A stretch of 64,000 bases of DNA from contig CALSMU010000001.1 in assembly GCA_943787535.1 (NCBI GenBank), forward strand, positions 62,001 through 126,000. The letters run 5' to 3'. The notes beneath the pieces are model-generated. The model was not told the DNA's origin, searched no databases, and saw only the letters and a program-made list of their open reading frames with translations. The position numbers were made by a program, and so were the translations under genes. Source of the DNA: an uncultured Flavobacteriales bacterium. Lineage in GTDB: Bacteria; Bacteroidota; Bacteroidia; Flavobacteriales_D; Parvicellaceae. Below, one piece after another: positions 19,465-28,811 of this stretch (position 1 is the stretch's first letter; each line of letters begins with the position of its first letter).

Positions 19465-20790
19465 ATGAAAAGCAATTCTATTCGTACAATAATTATTCTG
19501 GCCGTATTTGCTCTAATTGGTATTATTACAAATCATTTCTTCTGGATAAACAAGGAAATCAAAATTCAAGATAACCTCCTTAAGATAGAACAAAAAAATA
19601 TTCAAATTGAAAAAAGTCAATTCAACAACCAAGTAACGCTTTCTTTGGTCAATGTAAGAGACGAATTGCTTTCCTTGAATAATGAAGCCTCTGGATTATA
19701 CTTGGAACCCGTTAAACAGATAAATCTTAACTATTTCGTTGTTAGTTTTTACGATACATTAAATCCTGATTTACTTAAAAATCTTCTAATTGAACAGTTC
19801 AAAGAATACAACATAAACGAAGTGTTTGAATATGGGATTTATGACTGTTTTACGGACTCAATTATTTTTGATCGATATGTAGATTTATCTTCAAACAGCA
19901 AACATATTAATATGTCTGGAACCGAATTAAAAAAATGGGATCATGATGGGCATTATTTCGGAGTATATTTTCCCGAAAGAAAAGATACTAGTATTAGTAG
20001 TAAAGAGAATGTTTCAAAATCATTTTATATTTCATCAATTGTTATTGTTTTTATCACTCTGATTTTTGCATACGCGATTGTTGTCATCCTTAAACAGAAA
20101 AGGTTATCTGAAGTCAAAACAGATTTCATTAATAATATGACTCATGAATTAAAAACCCCTATTTCAACCATTGGATTATCCAGCCAAGTTCTATTGAATA
20201 AGGATATTGCAAAAGATCCAGAAAGAATTCATCGATATGCGCAAATCATTAAAGCCGAAAACAACCGATTAGAAAACCAAGTTGAAAGAGTGTTGCAATT
20301 AGCTAAATTAGATAAAGGAGAAATCACATTGAAAAAAGAAAACTTTAACTTGAAAGAGTTAATTATAGATTCAGTTGAAGTTTTCAGAATATCTGCAGCA
20401 CAAAATGATGGAACAATAGCTACTTCATTTGACCTAAAGAACAATAATATTCTTGCAGATAAAGTTCACCTAACCAATATAATACACAACCTACTTGACA
20501 ATGCAAACAAATACAGTCCAGAAAACCCTGCAATAGAGGTTAAAACATACACCTCAAATAGCGGGATTACTGTTTCAATATCTGACAATGGAAAAGGGAT
20601 GAGCAAAGAACAACAGAAATTGATTTTTGACAAATTCTACAGAATCCCTACCGGTAGTGTACATGATGTTAAAGGATTTGGGCTTGGTTTATATTATGTA
20701 AAAAAGATAATCAAACAGCACGGTGGCAAAATAGCTGTTGAAAGCGAATTAAATAAAGGAAGCAAATTTACGTTTTGGCTTCCAGTATAA
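19465..20790 (+). CDS. sensor histidine kinase
   Basis: Two-component sensor of 441 residues. Membrane helices at about 8-27 and 187-208 enclose a roughly 160-residue periplasmic sensor region with no family I recognise. There is no HAMP domain. The dimerisation helix has H227 in NNMTHELKTPIS. The ATPase domain has NLLDNANKYS (N box), ISDNGKGM (G1) and GFGLGLYYV (G2). The pair resembles RprX/RprY of Bacteroides. A near-consensus box TATCTTTA (19450-19457) lies just before the ATG. The response regulator starts 11 bases after the stop. Confidence 0.92.
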   Translation: MKSNSIRTIIILAVFALIGIITNHFFWINKEIKIQDNLLKIEQKNIQIEKSQFNNQVTLSLVNVRDELLSLNNEASGLYLEPVKQINLNYFVVSFYDTLNPDLLKNLLIEQFKEYNINEVFEYGIYDCFTDSIIFDRYVDLSSNSKHINMSGTELKKWDHDGHYFGVYFPERKDTSISSKENVSKSFYISSIVIVFITLIFAYAIVVILKQKRLSEVKTDFINNMTHELKTPISTIGLSSQVLLNKDIAKDPERIHRYAQIIKAENNRLENQVERVLQLAKLDKGEITLKKENFNLKELIIDSVEVFRISAAQNDGTIATSFDLKNNNILADKVHLTNIIHNLLDNANKYSPENPAIEVKTYTSNSGITVSISDNGKGMSKEQQKLIFDKFYRIPTGSVHDVKGFGLGLYYVKKIIKQHGGKIAVESELNKGSKFTFWLPV

Positions 20791-20801
20791 AGAAAAGACG
20801 A

Positions 20802-21485
20802 ATGAAAGCAAATATACTTTTGGTAGAAGATGACATGAACCTAGGTTTTGTAATTCAAGACAATCTTAAGACAGAAGGATATCATGTTCACCTGAGCAAA
20901 GATGGAAAAGAGGGTTTAAAAGCTTTTAACGAAGACACCTATGACCTTTGTATTTTAGATGTTATGTTACCAAAAAAAGATGGTTTTAGTTTAGCAGAAG
21001 ATATTCGAAAACTATCTGTTGGGGTTCCGATTGTGTTTCTTACCGCAAAGTCCATGACGGAAGATAAAATAAAAGGATTTAAGGCTGGGGCAGATGATTA
21101 TATCACCAAACCCTTTAGTATGGATGAGTTCTATCTTAGGATTGAAGCTATATTAAAAAGATCCGGAAGTATCAGCTCTAAAAAAAATAATGGCTTTAAA
21201 TTAGGAAAATATTTTTTCGATTCATCCAATTACAAACTTTCTATTGGTGAAACACAGATTAAAAAACTTACAAAAAAAGAAGCCGATATTTTACGAATTC
21301 TCTGCGAGCAAAAAGGTAATGTTGTTGAACGCGATTTGATTCTAAACCTTGTCTGGGGTGATGACAACTACTTTAATGGTAGAAGTTTAGATGTGTTTAT
21401 TACTAAATTGAGAAAATACTTAAAAGAAGATATCTCTATCAATATAAAGAATGTGCATGGTGTTGGTTTTGTTATTGAGTGTTAG
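20802..21485 (+). CDS. OmpR-family response regulator (RprY-like)
   Basis: DNA-binding partner of the preceding kinase. It has 227 residues from ATG 20802. The longer in-frame start (20775) would overlap the kinase and precede the conserved KANILLVEDD. The receiver domain has acidic E9, D10, D11, phospho-acceptor D53 in LCILDVMLPKKDGF, and K103 in ADDYITKPFSM. The winged-helix output domain ends RSLDVFITKLRKYL, then NVHGVGFVIE. The wording of both domains is very close to Bacteroides RprY as I remember it. The regulon is unknown. Confidence 0.93.
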   Translation: MKANILLVEDDMNLGFVIQDNLKTEGYHVHLSKDGKEGLKAFNEDTYDLCILDVMLPKKDGFSLAEDIRKLSVGVPIVFLTAKSMTEDKIKGFKAGADDYITKPFSMDEFYLRIEAILKRSGSISSKKNNGFKLGKYFFDSSNYKLSIGETQIKKLTKKEADILRILCEQKGNVVERDLILNLVWGDDNYFNGRSLDVFITKLRKYLKEDISINIKNVHGVGFVIEC

Positions 21486-21748
21486 AAAGTCAACCTATTG
21501 CGGCAATCATTTGTAATTGGATCTGTTCAGGATTTACTCAACAAAACTTAAAATTAAAAAAATTATTTTCCTTGACGAACTTTTTATTATCTACTTTTTT
21601 AATTGGGCAAATTGCAATCAACAACCTTTAAAACACTAATCGATATTGCAGTCGAAATTATTGAACCATCCTTTAAATCTTTGTAACTGCAATAAAATTA
21701 ATTTAAATTTTCTCTCTCTAGAGAAGATTGTGTATATTGTAATGAAAC

Positions 21749-24535
21749 ATGCTAATTATGTCAAAAGCAATTACATTATCCTTCGTTTTTTCATTCATAA
21801 CCCTTTTTCAAACGTATGCTTGTGATACCGCTAAAATTATTGCTCATCGCGGCGTATCTTCTTTGGCTCCTCAGAATACATTACCAGCTTTTCAATTGGG
21901 AATAGACCTCAATGTAGATTACATCGAATTAGATGTTCAAAAATCTTCAGATGACAGTTTAATTGTCATTCATGATGCGACGGTTGATGCAACAACTAGC
22001 TATTCTGGTTTAGTAAGCTCTTACTCGTATAATGACTTAAAATTAATGGACGCAGGAAGCTGGTTTTCCAATGATTATATAGGCACTGAAATACCTACAT
22101 TATTTGAGGTCCTCGCCATGGCTCAAGGAAAAATAAAAGTATGTGTAGAACTGAAGGCAAGCAATATTGAAAGTCAGGCCATGCAACTCATTGAAGATTT
22201 GGGAATGCTTGACGATGTCGTTATTTTCTCCTTTAGCCTCTCTCAGTTGCAAATCGTAAAAAATATCAACCCCGATGTAAAAGTCTGTTATTTATCGAGT
22301 ATCATGACTTCAGGTGATATATCCGATGCATTATCGATCAATGCTGAGTATCTAGGTGTAGGACTTGATCCTAGCATTGGGAATATAATGGCTGCACAAG
22401 CCGCTGGAATTAAAGTTTGGAATTATACTGTGAACGATGCGCGGTCCATGCTCAATAAGATGTCTAAGGGAATGGATGGGATTATTACGGATAATGCGCA
22501 GGATATGATAGGGCTAAAAAGCTACATGAGAAATGGAGGTTTAATAGCACATTGGTCCTTTGATGAAAATTCTGGTTCTAGCGCGAGTGACCTTTCCCAT
22601 AATGGGAACAACCTAAACACAGCTAATGCCAATTGGATTTCGGGAATAAGTCAGTCTGCTCTATATTTTAACGGCACTTCTAGTTATGTGAATGTACTTA
22701 CCTCACCTTCCCTAGATATTGACCTAGATGCAGTAAGCATCAGTGCGTGGGTCAAATTAGAAGAATTGCCCTCTCAAATGCCGGACGACTACGGACCTAT
22801 TTATGACTCTGACGAAGATTACTATGTTCTGTATTTGGACAAAGCTAACCAAGAGCTCCGATTTAAAGTGAAAGATGGTCTGGGACTAACGTCTCGACCT
22901 GGAATTCCACAGTCTGATTTAACGCTTAATCAATGGATACATGTTGCAGGTGTCTACAATGGTGCGGAAGCTATGATATACTTAAATGGAGAACTTATAG
23001 ATAGCCACTCCACAGCAGGAATTGGTACATTAGGATCAAACCAAGACGCGGAAATTGGAAGAAATGATGGAAATTACTTTAAAGGAAGTATTGATGAATT
23101 GAAAATTTATGAAAGACCCTTAAGTCGTCAAGAAGTAGTTGACCAATATGAAATGAATTTTTCGACATGTAATTTGAATGAAAATTTTGAGTACGCTCTG
23201 TCAAACTATTCCGCAGCAGTTCATGATGACGTAAGTGAATGCCCACCATTTGATTTAACGACTTCATATGAATTACCTCGTAACATATATACATTTGATG
23301 GGATGGACTACGTGAATGTTGAATCCGTAGTGAATGATCTGCAATATGGTTCTCATTCATTCTTTACTTGGGTAAAAACATTGAATCCTAGCGATGATGA
23401 AAGAATCTATTCCATTAATAATAGGTATGGAGACAATAGATTTCTATTTGGTGTATATAACGGTAAGGCTAATATTTATGTTCCGGGAAATTATTTCTCA
23501 GGCACAACTTTCATAAATGATAACCAATGGCATTATATAGGGTATACTTGGAATGTGGCATCGAATACAGTATCGATTTATGTGGATGGGGTGCTAGAGA
23601 ATTCATTTATAGAGGACCTTACTATTGAAAGCACGGACCGAGCCTCGCTAGGACATGAATTTGATGATTTTCAATGCACCAATTTTTTCAATGGTAAATT
23701 GGCCGATATATCCATTTGGAAAACCACATTAAGTAATGGGCAGGCAAATGCCAATATGATGAGCACAATAGATGTAGCTTCTAGTACAGACCTAGTTGCT
23801 CTTTACAATCTTCCTGCGCAATGCACCTATACTCTTGAAGATGCAAGTTCAGAACAAAATCATGGATTGATGTGTAAACCACTTGCTTCAGATCTTGAGT
23901 ATATTGCAGGTTTCAGCTCCGCTGATTATTCAGAAAGTTGGATTGATCAGAATGGAAATATACTTTCTTCCGGACCTGGGCTCAATAGCACATTCAATAG
24001 CTCTACCACTGTATATTACGAAGCAGTGAATGGTTCTGTATCTATTTTAGACACCTTTCAGGTGGATGTTCACCCCCTCCCCGATGTATTTCTTGGAAAC
24101 GACACCCTGCTCTGTGAAGGAAGCAATCTGGTTCTTGATGCGGATGTGCAAAGTACTTACCTATGGAGCAACAATTCAACACAACAAACCTACTCTCCCG
24201 ATTTATCCACGCTTGGAATATTTGATTTCTCAGTAAGCGTTACAAATCAGTTCGGGTGCTCTTCGATTGACGAAATAACCATAGAAGTGGAAAGCTGCAG
24301 TAGTATAACAGATATAGAAGGAAATGAACTTGTATTCTATCCTAATCCGTTTAAGGATGTTTTATATTCAAATGTTAATATAGAAGAACGCGAGATTGAG
24401 GTTTATGATGCTTTGGGAAGACGAATGAAAATTCTCAACAAAACTAATTTTTCATTAGAATTTCAACATACAAGTGGTCTATATTTTATTAAGATTGGTG
24501 AAACTGTGAAAGTGATATCTGCTATTTCGAATTAA
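21749..24535 (+). CDS. secreted glycerophosphodiester phosphodiesterase-like protein with two LamG domains and T9SS tail
   Basis: A 928-residue exported protein. Signal peptide at about 1-25; ATG 21758 is an equally good start. The GDPD domain spans about 27-258: IAHRGVSSLAPQNTLPAFQL, YIELDVQKS and VIHDATVD carry the catalytic His and metal ligands, and WNYTVNDARSM ends it. Two LamG/concanavalin-like domains follow (about 262-465 and 515-670), then an immunoglobulin/PKD-like stretch (LPDVFLGNDTLLCEGS) and a Por-type C-terminal sorting domain (FYPNPFKDVLYS to the end). It would reach the cell surface through type IX secretion. No operon partner. The 263 bases before it (21486-21748) show no gene and no convincing promoter. 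Confidence 0.88.
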   Translation: MLIMSKAITLSFVFSFITLFQTYACDTAKIIAHRGVSSLAPQNTLPAFQLGIDLNVDYIELDVQKSSDDSLIVIHDATVDATTSYSGLVSSYSYNDLKLMDAGSWFSNDYIGTEIPTLFEVLAMAQGKIKVCVELKASNIESQAMQLIEDLGMLDDVVIFSFSLSQLQIVKNINPDVKVCYLSSIMTSGDISDALSINAEYLGVGLDPSIGNIMAAQAAGIKVWNYTVNDARSMLNKMSKGMDGIITDNAQDMIGLKSYMRNGGLIAHWSFDENSGSSASDLSHNGNNLNTANANWISGISQSALYFNGTSSYVNVLTSPSLDIDLDAVSISAWVKLEELPSQMPDDYGPIYDSDEDYYVLYLDKANQELRFKVKDGLGLTSRPGIPQSDLTLNQWIHVAGVYNGAEAMIYLNGELIDSHSTAGIGTLGSNQDAEIGRNDGNYFKGSIDELKIYERPLSRQEVVDQYEMNFSTCNLNENFEYALSNYSAAVHDDVSECPPFDLTTSYELPRNIYTFDGMDYVNVESVVNDLQYGSHSFFTWVKTLNPSDDERIYSINNRYGDNRFLFGVYNGKANIYVPGNYFSGTTFINDNQWHYIGYTWNVASNTVSIYVDGVLENSFIEDLTIESTDRASLGHEFDDFQCTNFFNGKLADISIWKTTLSNGQANANMMSTIDVASSTDLVALYNLPAQCTYTLEDASSEQNHGLMCKPLASDLEYIAGFSSADYSESWIDQNGNILSSGPGLNSTFNSSTTVYYEAVNGSVSILDTFQVDVHPLPDVFLGNDTLLCEGSNLVLDADVQSTYLWSNNSTQQTYSPDLSTLGIFDFSVSVTNQFGCSSIDEITIEVESCSSITDIEGNELVFYPNPFKDVLYSNVNIEEREIEVYDALGRRMKILNKTNFSLEFQHTSGLYFIKIGETVKVISAISN

Positions 24536-24552
24536 TCTGTCTTAAAATTCAC

Positions 24553-24587
24553 AATAAAAAATCCCGCCCTAAAAAGAGCAGGATTTT
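24553..24587 (-). terminator. terminator of the dcw operon
   Basis: On the minus strand, AAAATCCTGCTC (24587-24576) pairs with GGGCGGGATTTT (24569-24558) using two G-U pairs, followed by TTATT. On the plus strand the same stem has two A-C mismatches, so it serves mainly the minus-strand operon ending in yqeY. Confidence 0.75.
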
Positions 24588-24608
24588 AAGTACGTTATAT
24601 ATCTCCAC

Positions 24609-25064
24609 CTATATCTTACCTAATTCTCCTTTTACAGTTGCAGAAATTAATCCTCCATCCGCTTTTCCTTTTAGCTTACCCATAACAGCTCCCATCACTT
24701 TTCCCATATCTGAAGGACCGCTAGCTCCCAGTGTAGAAATTGTTTCTTGGACTGTTTTAATCACTTCTTCATCGCTCATTTGAGCGGGTAAATACGTTTT
24801 TATTATTGCCGCCTGTTGTTCTTCTACAACTGCCAAATCTTCTCTGTTTTGCGCCTTATAGATAGACAATGCATCCATTCTTTGCTTATAAAGTTTTTGT
24901 ACAATTGCAACTTCAACCTGTGCTGAAACTTCTCCTCCGGCACCTTCTTTTGTAGCTTCTAGCATTAATGCTGATTTTATTGATCGCAATGCTTCAAGCT
25001 TATCCCTCTCTTTAGCAAGCATTGCTTTTTTTATATCGGCGTTAATAGCGTTGGTTAATGACAT
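24609..25064 (-). CDS. GatB/YqeY domain protein
   Basis: A 151-residue stand-alone YqeY-type protein, related to the tRNA-binding tail of the GatB amidotransferase subunit. Conserved parts: MSLTNAINADIKKAMLAKER, LEALRSIKSAL, the helical middle, and SDMGKVMGAVMGKLKGKADG near the end. The precise cellular role of the family is not settled. It is the last gene of the dcw operon, 9 bases after ftsZ, followed by a terminator. Confidence 0.9.
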   Translation of the reverse strand: MSLTNAINADIKKAMLAKERDKLEALRSIKSALMLEATKEGAGGEVSAQVEVAIVQKLYKQRMDALSIYKAQNREDLAVVEEQQAAIIKTYLPAQMSDEEVIKTVQETISTLGASGPSDMGKVMGAVMGKLKGKADGGLISATVKGELGKI

Positions 25065-25073
25065 ACTACTATA

Positions 25074-26720
25074 TTAATCTACGTTATCGTGTAAAAACGA
25101 ATTATTATCGCTTAACCCTGTTCTCTTTTCACCATCTTCATTTTCAATATCTCCAATTGTAAAACGAGATTGAGTAGATTCTGAAGAATGGTCAACATCG
25201 TCTAATTGAATATTTCTTCTTTTGTAAGCAGGTTCATTTTCCATATCCGATAAGGTCATAGAAGTCTTAATCTGTTTACTAGTATTACGAATTCTATCCA
25301 AACGCTGTTGTGTTAACTCTCTGTTATCCTCCACAGAAGGCTGATCGAGATTACTTTCAACAATTGGTTCATCAGGAGTAGGTGTAAAATTGAATGTTTC
25401 AGCTACAGGCTCTTCAATATCTTCAGCTGTAGACGCATCATTTTCTTCTAGCATGAAACGAACTTTACCATCTTCACTTTCAGAAACGGGGTTTTCTTTT
25501 ACCTCTTCCGAAGCAGTATAGCCTAAATCCTCCTGAACAGGTTCTTCCACTTCATTCACTGTATCTTCCAAAACATCATCCTCCAAATTGAATTTTTTTA
25601 TGATAAATGGTTCTTCAACTTCTTCCAGTTTTTCATTCTCTTCTTTAGGTACAGAAGTTTGCGTAGGTGATTGAATAGGCTGGGTAATGATAGTTGGCCT
25701 TTCCTCTTCTAAATCCATCACTCTTTTTGCAGGTTCTCTTTGTGGAAGTCCAGTATCAGGTGTTGATTTAAATCCAGTAGCAATTACAGTAATACAAAGA
25801 TTATCTCCCAAACTAGCATCATAACCATGACCCCAAATTACATCTGCAGTGTTTCCTGCCTCGTCTTGAATATAATCGGTGATTTCAGAAATCTCATCCA
25901 TTAAAACTTCTTGGTCTCCGTATGTTATGTTAAGTAATACGTAACGAGCACCACTTATTTGATTATCGTTTAGTAATGGAGAAGCCAAAGCTTTCATTGT
26001 CGCCTTTTGAGCTCTACCCTCACCTTCGGCTTCAGCAGTTCCCATTATAGCAACACCGCTGTCTTTCATTACTGTATTAACATCATTAAAATCCACATTT
26101 ATTTGTCCTGTAACGGATATTACTTCAGCAATACCTTTTGCCGCAGAAGACAGCACATCATCAGCTTGTGCAAATGCATTTCCCAATGAAAGATTCCCAA
26201 ACATCTCACGAAGCTTGTCATTATTGATAACTAGTAGCGTATCAACAGATTCTCTCATTTTCTCTAATCCTTCTTCAGCTTGCGTGATTCTTTTTCTTCC
26301 TTCAAATTTGAAAGGAATAGTTACGATGCCTACGGTTAAAATACCCAATTCTTTGGCAATTTGAGCGATAACTGGAGCAGCTCCAGTTCCGGTACCTCCT
26401 CCCATTCCAGCAGTAACGAATACCATCTGAGTATTTGTCTCAAGAATCTCTCTTATTTCGTCGATGTTTTCAATTGCGGCATTCATACCAACATCAGGCA
26501 TTGCTCCTGCTCCTCTCCCATCAGTTAAACTCCTTCCTAACTGAATTTTAATTGGAACTGGACTCATGTCCAAAGCCTGGTGATCTGTGTTACACACCAG
26601 AAAATCAACTCCTTTTATTCCTTGACGGAACATATGGTTTACAGCATTACTGCCTCCACCTCCAACTCCTATAACTTTAATTATGGATGATTGGTCTTTG
26701 GGTAAATCAAATTTCATCAT
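25074..26720 (-). CDS. ftsZ: cell division GTPase FtsZ
   Basis: Tubulin-like GTPase that forms the Z ring. It has 548 residues. The GTPase part (about 1-320) shows IKVIGVGGGGSNAVNHM, the tubulin signature GMGGGTGTGAAPVIA, and NNDKLREM with FAQADDVL. The C-terminal 220 residues are a long acidic, disordered linker (many Glu, Pro, Val), as in other Bacteroidota FtsZ, ending in a short peptide without an obvious canonical FtsA-binding motif. It lies 35 bases after ftsA. A second ATG one codon in (26717) is equally possible. Confidence 0.97.
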   Translation of the reverse strand: MMKFDLPKDQSSIIKVIGVGGGGSNAVNHMFRQGIKGVDFLVCNTDHQALDMSPVPIKIQLGRSLTDGRGAGAMPDVGMNAAIENIDEIREILETNTQMVFVTAGMGGGTGTGAAPVIAQIAKELGILTVGIVTIPFKFEGRKRITQAEEGLEKMRESVDTLLVINNDKLREMFGNLSLGNAFAQADDVLSSAAKGIAEVISVTGQINVDFNDVNTVMKDSGVAIMGTAEAEGEGRAQKATMKALASPLLNDNQISGARYVLLNITYGDQEVLMDEISEITDYIQDEAGNTADVIWGHGYDASLGDNLCITVIATGFKSTPDTGLPQREPAKRVMDLEEERPTIITQPIQSPTQTSVPKEENEKLEEVEEPFIIKKFNLEDDVLEDTVNEVEEPVQEDLGYTASEEVKENPVSESEDGKVRFMLEENDASTAEDIEEPVAETFNFTPTPDEPIVESNLDQPSVEDNRELTQQRLDRIRNTSKQIKTSMTLSDMENEPAYKRRNIQLDDVDHSSESTQSRFTIGDIENEDGEKRTGLSDNNSFLHDNVD

Positions 26721-26755
26721 AGCGGTTATTATTTGTTTGTTGTTATTCTCTATTT

Positions 26756-28018
26756 TTAATCTACTGACTCATCAAAAAAGTTCTTAATCTTATCAAAAAA
26801 GCCTCCTTTTGTTTTCTCAGAATGTGTTCTTGTGTTTATGTATGCTTTTGAAGCTAATACTTTGTCAAAGTTTTCGAATCCTTTTGCAACTAATCCAACA
26901 CCTGTTGCGAATAATGGACTCGTTAAATTGTTGCTGGTATTTGAACTTAAATGCTCATTTGGAAAACCAATTCTTGCATCCATTCCGGTGGCATATTCAA
27001 ATAATTGACTGATATGTTTTAATTGAGAGCCACCTCCAGTTACAACAATTCCTCCTATCAATTTTTTCTCGTATCCAGAATTTTTGATTTCATAATACAC
27101 ATGTTCAATAATTTCAGCCATACGCGCATTAATTATATTCGAAAGATTCTTTACTGAAATTTCTTTTGGATCTCTGCCTCTCAAACCTGGAATACAAACA
27201 ATTTCATTTTCTTGGCTTTGATTAGAAAGAGCAGTTCCAAATTTTGTTTTCAGTAATTCAGCTTGACGATGCATTATTGTGCAGCCTTCTTTAATATCTT
27301 CAGTAATTACATTTCCACCGAAAGGAATAACTGCAGTATGTCTGATTATTCCATCGTGAAATATGGCAATATCTGTTGTACCACCCCCAATATCAACTAA
27401 AACTACACCAGCTTCTTTCTCTTCATCACTTAATACAGCCGAAGCTGAAGCAAGAGGTTCAAGAATTAATTCAGCTACCTCTAATCCAGCCTTCGCCACA
27501 CATTTGTAAATATTTTTAGCAGATGCCATTGCACCAGTAATAATATGAAAGTTCGCCTCCAATTGCACACCAGACATTCCGATTGGATCTTTCACACCAC
27601 TTTGTCTATCGACAATATACTCCTGAGGTAAAACATGAATTATTTCCTCACCGGGCATCATAACAAGTTTATACATGTCATCTATCAATGCGTCTACATC
27701 TTGCTGGTTTATTTCTTCTTCGATACTATCTCTAGTAATCATACCGCGATGCTGTAAACTTTTAATATGCTGTCCGGCAATACCTACGTTTACTACTTTA
27801 ATTTCAACGCCTGATTTCGCCTCTGCTTCTTCTACTGCAGCGCGAATAGATTGAACTGTTTTTTCAATATTAGAAACTACCCCGCGTGTAACTCCAACAC
27901 TTGGTGCCTTTCCAACACCTAGCATTTCGATTTTTCCATGCTCAGTCTTGCGACCAACAAGACATGCTATTTTTGTGGTTCCAATATCAAGGCCTACTAC
28001 TATTTCTGGTGCATCCAT
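26756..28018 (-). CDS. ftsA: cell division protein FtsA
   Basis: Actin-like membrane tether for FtsZ. It has 420 residues. Phosphate 1 motif VVGLDIGTTKIACLVG, the SHS2 (1C) region at about 85-165, phosphate 2 motif VVLVDIGGGTTDIAIF, adenosine motif GGIVVTGGGSQL. The end (GGFFDKIKNFFDESVD) is an amphipathic helix of the membrane-targeting type. Its start is 3 bases after ftsQ. Confidence 0.96.
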   Translation of the reverse strand: MDAPEIVVGLDIGTTKIACLVGRKTEHGKIEMLGVGKAPSVGVTRGVVSNIEKTVQSIRAAVEEAEAKSGVEIKVVNVGIAGQHIKSLQHRGMITRDSIEEEINQQDVDALIDDMYKLVMMPGEEIIHVLPQEYIVDRQSGVKDPIGMSGVQLEANFHIITGAMASAKNIYKCVAKAGLEVAELILEPLASASAVLSDEEKEAGVVLVDIGGGTTDIAIFHDGIIRHTAVIPFGGNVITEDIKEGCTIMHRQAELLKTKFGTALSNQSQENEIVCIPGLRGRDPKEISVKNLSNIINARMAEIIEHVYYEIKNSGYEKKLIGGIVVTGGGSQLKHISQLFEYATGMDARIGFPNEHLSSNTSNNLTSPLFATGVGLVAKGFENFDKVLASKAYINTRTHSEKTKGGFFDKIKNFFDESVD

Positions 28019-28021
28019 AAT

Positions 28022-28810
28022 TTAACGTTTTGAACAGATTATTTGATTTATATATTTAATATTTAATGTGTCGTATAAATTCAATTCTTTTGGGTTAACT
28101 ACCTCAGTGTAGAATCGTGTCAATTTTTTGAACTTGATTTCAGCGTCTTTCGAATCGCCAAAAAGTATTCTATGATTACCCACTCTCGGAATCATTTCCA
28201 TTTCATTATCCTGATTAAAATAAATTTGAACAATTTGTTCGCTCATAAATTTATTTTTCTCAAATAGTTGAGCCAATTCATATATATCGTCCATTTCAGA
28301 AACATCTTTTAATGAATCGTTTTGAAGTAATTCATTCATAGGATAGTTATTTCTACCCTCCTTAATTTCTCCGTTAAAAATTGGCACTCTAGCGACATAA
28401 TCGTCACTAAGAGGCATTTCCTCTCCCGTTTCGTCCAGGTAAAAACTAATAAGCCCTCCTTTCATTATCACCCTGGCAATTGGTTTTCTCTGTGTAATAT
28501 CTATTTTTACGACTCCTGAATTATATTTAAATACTTCCGCATTTTTAACGCCAGGCATATCCAACAATGCCTTTTCTATTCTATCCACCTCAATGTCACC
28601 CATCAATTGATTGTTAAAAGAATAACCCATGTTACTCATTTCCTCGTGCACCAATTCTTCTGTCACAAAACCGTATCCATTGGATTTATCTATATTTATC
28701 TCTGAGCCAGCACAGTTTATTGCCTTATAATCGCCATCCACAAATCCAACTAGCAACATAGCGCCAATTACGAATAAACTCCAAGCCGATATTTCCAATA
28801 CCTTTTTCAA
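28022..28810 (-). CDS. ftsQ: cell division protein FtsQ
   Basis: Bitopic divisome protein. It has 262 residues with one membrane helix (about 7-26) and a periplasmic POTRA-like region (about 40-115) with VDRIEKALLDMPGVKNAEVF and VKIDITQRKPIARV, followed by the FtsQ beta domain. Sequence conservation in this family is low; the POTRA pattern and the position between murC and ftsA support the call. It lies 1 base after murC. Confidence 0.88.
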   Translation of the reverse strand: MKKVLEISAWSLFVIGAMLLVGFVDGDYKAINCAGSEINIDKSNGYGFVTEELVHEEMSNMGYSFNNQLMGDIEVDRIEKALLDMPGVKNAEVFKYNSGVVKIDITQRKPIARVIMKGGLISFYLDETGEEMPLSDDYVARVPIFNGEIKEGRNNYPMNELLQNDSLKDVSEMDDIYELAQLFEKNKFMSEQIVQIYFNQDNEMEMIPRVGNHRILFGDSKDAEIKFKKLTRFYTEVVNPKELNLYDTLNIKYINQIICSKR

Positions 28811-28811
28811 A

